Source: Nocardioides jiangsuensis (GTDB taxonomy: Bacteria > Actinomycetota > Actinomycetes > Propionibacteriales > Nocardioidaceae). From it: a stretch of DNA of 64,000 bases. Of this stretch, positions 60,298-64,000 are shown piece after piece. The notes beneath the pieces were generated by a model. The model was not told the origin of the DNA and ran no database searches. It saw only the letters and a program-made list of their open reading frames with translations. The stretch covers positions 1,364,001 to 1,428,000 of the forward strand of contig NZ_JAIEZQ010000001.1 in the NCBI RefSeq assembly GCF_019679455.1. Direction: 5' to 3'. Each line of letters opens with the position of its first letter. The stretch's first letter is position 1. Made by a program: the position numbers and the translations under genes.

Positions 60298-60312
60298 TTC
60301 GCTCTCAGCGAA
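60298..60312. promoter_or_regulatory. ClgR-type operator upstream of clpC
   Basis: TTCGCT-CTC-AGCGAA is a perfect inverted repeat with 3-bp spacer. Read on the minus strand it contains CGCTGAGAGCG, which fits the CGCYNANRGCG core I recall for the activator ClgR of actinobacterial clp genes. Its centre is about 48 bp upstream of a start site implied by TAGGCT at 60341-60346. Confidence 0.6.
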
Positions 60313-60340
60313 GCGTGGAAGCGTCGGAGCGGGGAACACG

Positions 60341-60346
60341 TAGGCT
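60341..60346 (+). promoter_or_regulatory. -10 box, clpC promoter 1
   Basis: TAGGCT is 28 bp downstream of the ClgR-like box. A second -10-like TAGAGT lies at 60421-60426, closer to the gene, so clpC may have two promoters. Both give leaders of tens of bases or more. Confidence 0.45.
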
Positions 60347-60486
60347 GGCCGCGGGGTTGACCCATCCGTAGCCAGTTCACACCGGCACAACGGGGCACAG
60401 ACATCCCTGTCCGTGCGGACTAGAGTGCACGGAATACGGCCCCGCCGAAGCGTCGGCGGTGAGCATGCAAGGAGCGATGGATAGAT

Positions 60487-62994
<2,508 letters not shown>

Positions 62995-63034
62995 GAGTAA
63001 CCCCGGACTCGCCGCGTCCCGGCGGTACGACGAC

Positions 63035-63086
63035 GCCGAGCCGTCGCATCCCGACCCTTCACAGGGGACGGGTGCGGCGGCTCGGC
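63035..63086. terminator. Terminator between clpC and mutY
   Basis: GCCGAGCCG at 63035-63043 pairs with CGGCTCGGC at 63078-63086, with further pairing inside (CCGACCC/GGGGACGG region). It sits between convergent genes. Confidence 0.65.
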
Positions 63087-63112
63087 GCATTTCCCGGTCA
63101 GCGGCGGCGGGG

Positions 63113-64000
63113 TCAGGGGAGGGCGTACGTGTCGGCGGAGAGCCGCGCGACCAGGCCGTCGTGGACCAGGCTGTCCAGGCAGCGCGAGCGTTGTACGGCG
63201 TCGCTCCACACGGCCTCCAGCCGGGAGCGGTGCACCGGCTCGTGGGCGTCGCGCAGCACGCCGAGCAGCCGCCCGCGGCACTGCCGGTCGGTGCCCGCCC
63301 AGGCCTGGCCGCGCCGGGGCGGCCCGTCGTACGCCGGCATCCCGGCCCGCTGCCACGCGCACAGGTCGGACACCGGGCAGGAACCGCACCGCGGCGTGGC
63401 CGCCGTGCAGACCAGGGCGCCGAGCTCCATCACCGCGACCGCCCAGGTGGCCGCGGTCGGCTCGTCGTCGGGCAGCAGCCCGGTGGCGAGGTCCCGCTCG
63501 GCGCGGGTGACCGAGGCGCCGGGGAACTCCACGCCGGTGAGGCTGCGCGCGAGGACCCGCCGCACGTTGGTGTCGAGCACGACGTGGCGCTGCCCGAACG
63601 CGAAGGAGGCGACCGCGGCCGCGGTGTAGTCGCCGACGCCGGGCAGCGCCCGTAGCTCCTCGAGCGAGGAGGGCACCTCGCCGCCGTGCTCGGTGACGAT
63701 CGCGGTGGCGGCGCCGTGCAGACGCAGGGCCCGGCGGGGGTAGCCGAGCCGCCCCCACGCGCGTACGGCGTCCCCGGTGGAGGCCGCGGCCAGGCCGGCC
63801 GGTGTCGGCCAGGTGTCCATCCACGCGGCGAAGACGGGCAGCACCCGGGCCACCGGGGTCTGCTGGAGCATGAACTCGCTGACCATGACGGCCCACGGGG
63901 ACGCGTCCGGCTCGCGCCAGGGCAGCACGCGGGCGTGGTCGTCGTACCAGGTCAGCACCCGCTGGTGGAGGCCCGCCGGGCCCTCGGGAAGGTCGGTCAT
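63113..64000 (-). CDS. mutY: A/G-specific adenine glycosylase MutY
   Basis: A 295-aa HhH-GPD DNA glycosylase removing A opposite 8-oxoG. Catalytic Glu42 is in SEFMLQQT and Asp143 in VLDTNVRRV. The helix-hairpin-helix is LPGVGDYTAAAV (120-131). The 4Fe-4S ligands are Cys198, 205, 208 and 214 (C-x6-C-x2-C-x5-C). It lacks the NUDIX-like 8-oxoG-sensing domain of E. coli MutY, as usual in actinobacteria. The ATG lies exactly at the window edge, so a start further upstream cannot be excluded. Confidence 0.93.
   Translation of the reverse strand: MTDLPEGPAGLHQRVLTWYDDHARVLPWREPDASPWAVMVSEFMLQQTPVARVLPVFAAWMDTWPTPAGLAAASTGDAVRAWGRLGYPRRALRLHGAATAIVTEHGGEVPSSLEELRALPGVGDYTAAAVASFAFGQRHVVLDTNVRRVLARSLTGVEFPGASVTRAERDLATGLLPDDEPTAATWAVAVMELGALVCTAATPRCGSCPVSDLCAWQRAGMPAYDGPPRRGQAWAGTDRQCRGRLLGVLRDAHEPVHRSRLEAVWSDAVQRSRCLDSLVHDGLVARLSADTYALP

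Overview
The window is a high-GC (about 70-75%) actinobacterial chromosome segment, most like Nocardioidaceae (Nocardioides type). The grounds are GTG/TTG starts, many 4-bp gene overlaps, Lsr2, the HExxH DUF2342 protein, DUF3180, a ykoEDC thiamine cassette, ClpC behind a ClgR-type box, and at least seven promoters whose -10 box lies 6-7 nt before the start codon (leaderless transcripts). The genus is inferred from protein character, not from a marker gene. I found no rRNA, tRNA, insertion sequence, prophage or CRISPR array.

Layout. 1-4.6 kb: the start of a large XRE-family regulator (runs off the left edge), divergent from lutABC (L-lactate oxidation). 4.7-6.8 kb: a minus-strand sulfur set (DsrE-like, TusE/DsrC-like, sulfide:quinone oxidoreductase-like) with a CstR/CsoR-like palindrome upstream. 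7-13 kb: DUF4389 membrane protein, flavodoxin, MEDS-HATPase anti-sigma-like protein, GNAT, PIG-L deacetylase, esterase. 13-16 kb: TPP riboswitch and the ykoE-ykoD-ykoC ECF transporter. 16-22.3 kb: PAP2 protein, an LPQTG wall protein with 39 Asp-Pro-Thr/Val repeats, a RipA-like NlpC/P60 hydrolase, an acyl-CoA oxidase/dehydrogenase. 22.3-34.5 kb: housekeeping block ppa, dacB, DUF2342, tilS, hpt, ftsH, folE, folP, NTF2-like, folB, folK, DUF3180, a coiled-coil membrane protein, a double GNAT protein. 34.5-38 kb: a betaine/choline-type ABC importer with divergent ATPase.

38-45.5 kb is the most distinctive part. It encodes all six activities of CMP-pseudaminic acid synthesis (PseB, C, H, G, I and a PseF/SpsF-type cytidylyltransferase), a GT29-like sialyltransferase as likely user of the activated sugar, a coiled-coil protein, and a PhaJ-type (R)-enoyl-CoA hydratase coupled directly to pseH. 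That pairing suggests that the sugar carries an (R)-3-hydroxybutyryl group. A 19-codon ORF at the head of the cluster looks like the remnant of a sulfotransferase gene.

45.5-64 kb: an isolated NuoD, two PH-domain membrane proteins, an OafA/SGNH acyltransferase, a MidA/NDUFAF7 methyltransferase (the enzyme type that methylates NuoD/NDUFS2), then a CoA/NAD operon (DUF2520, panC, panD, nadB, nadC, coaX) leading into lysS. After a 756-nt gene-free stretch come lsr2, clpC (ClgR-like box) and mutY at the right edge.
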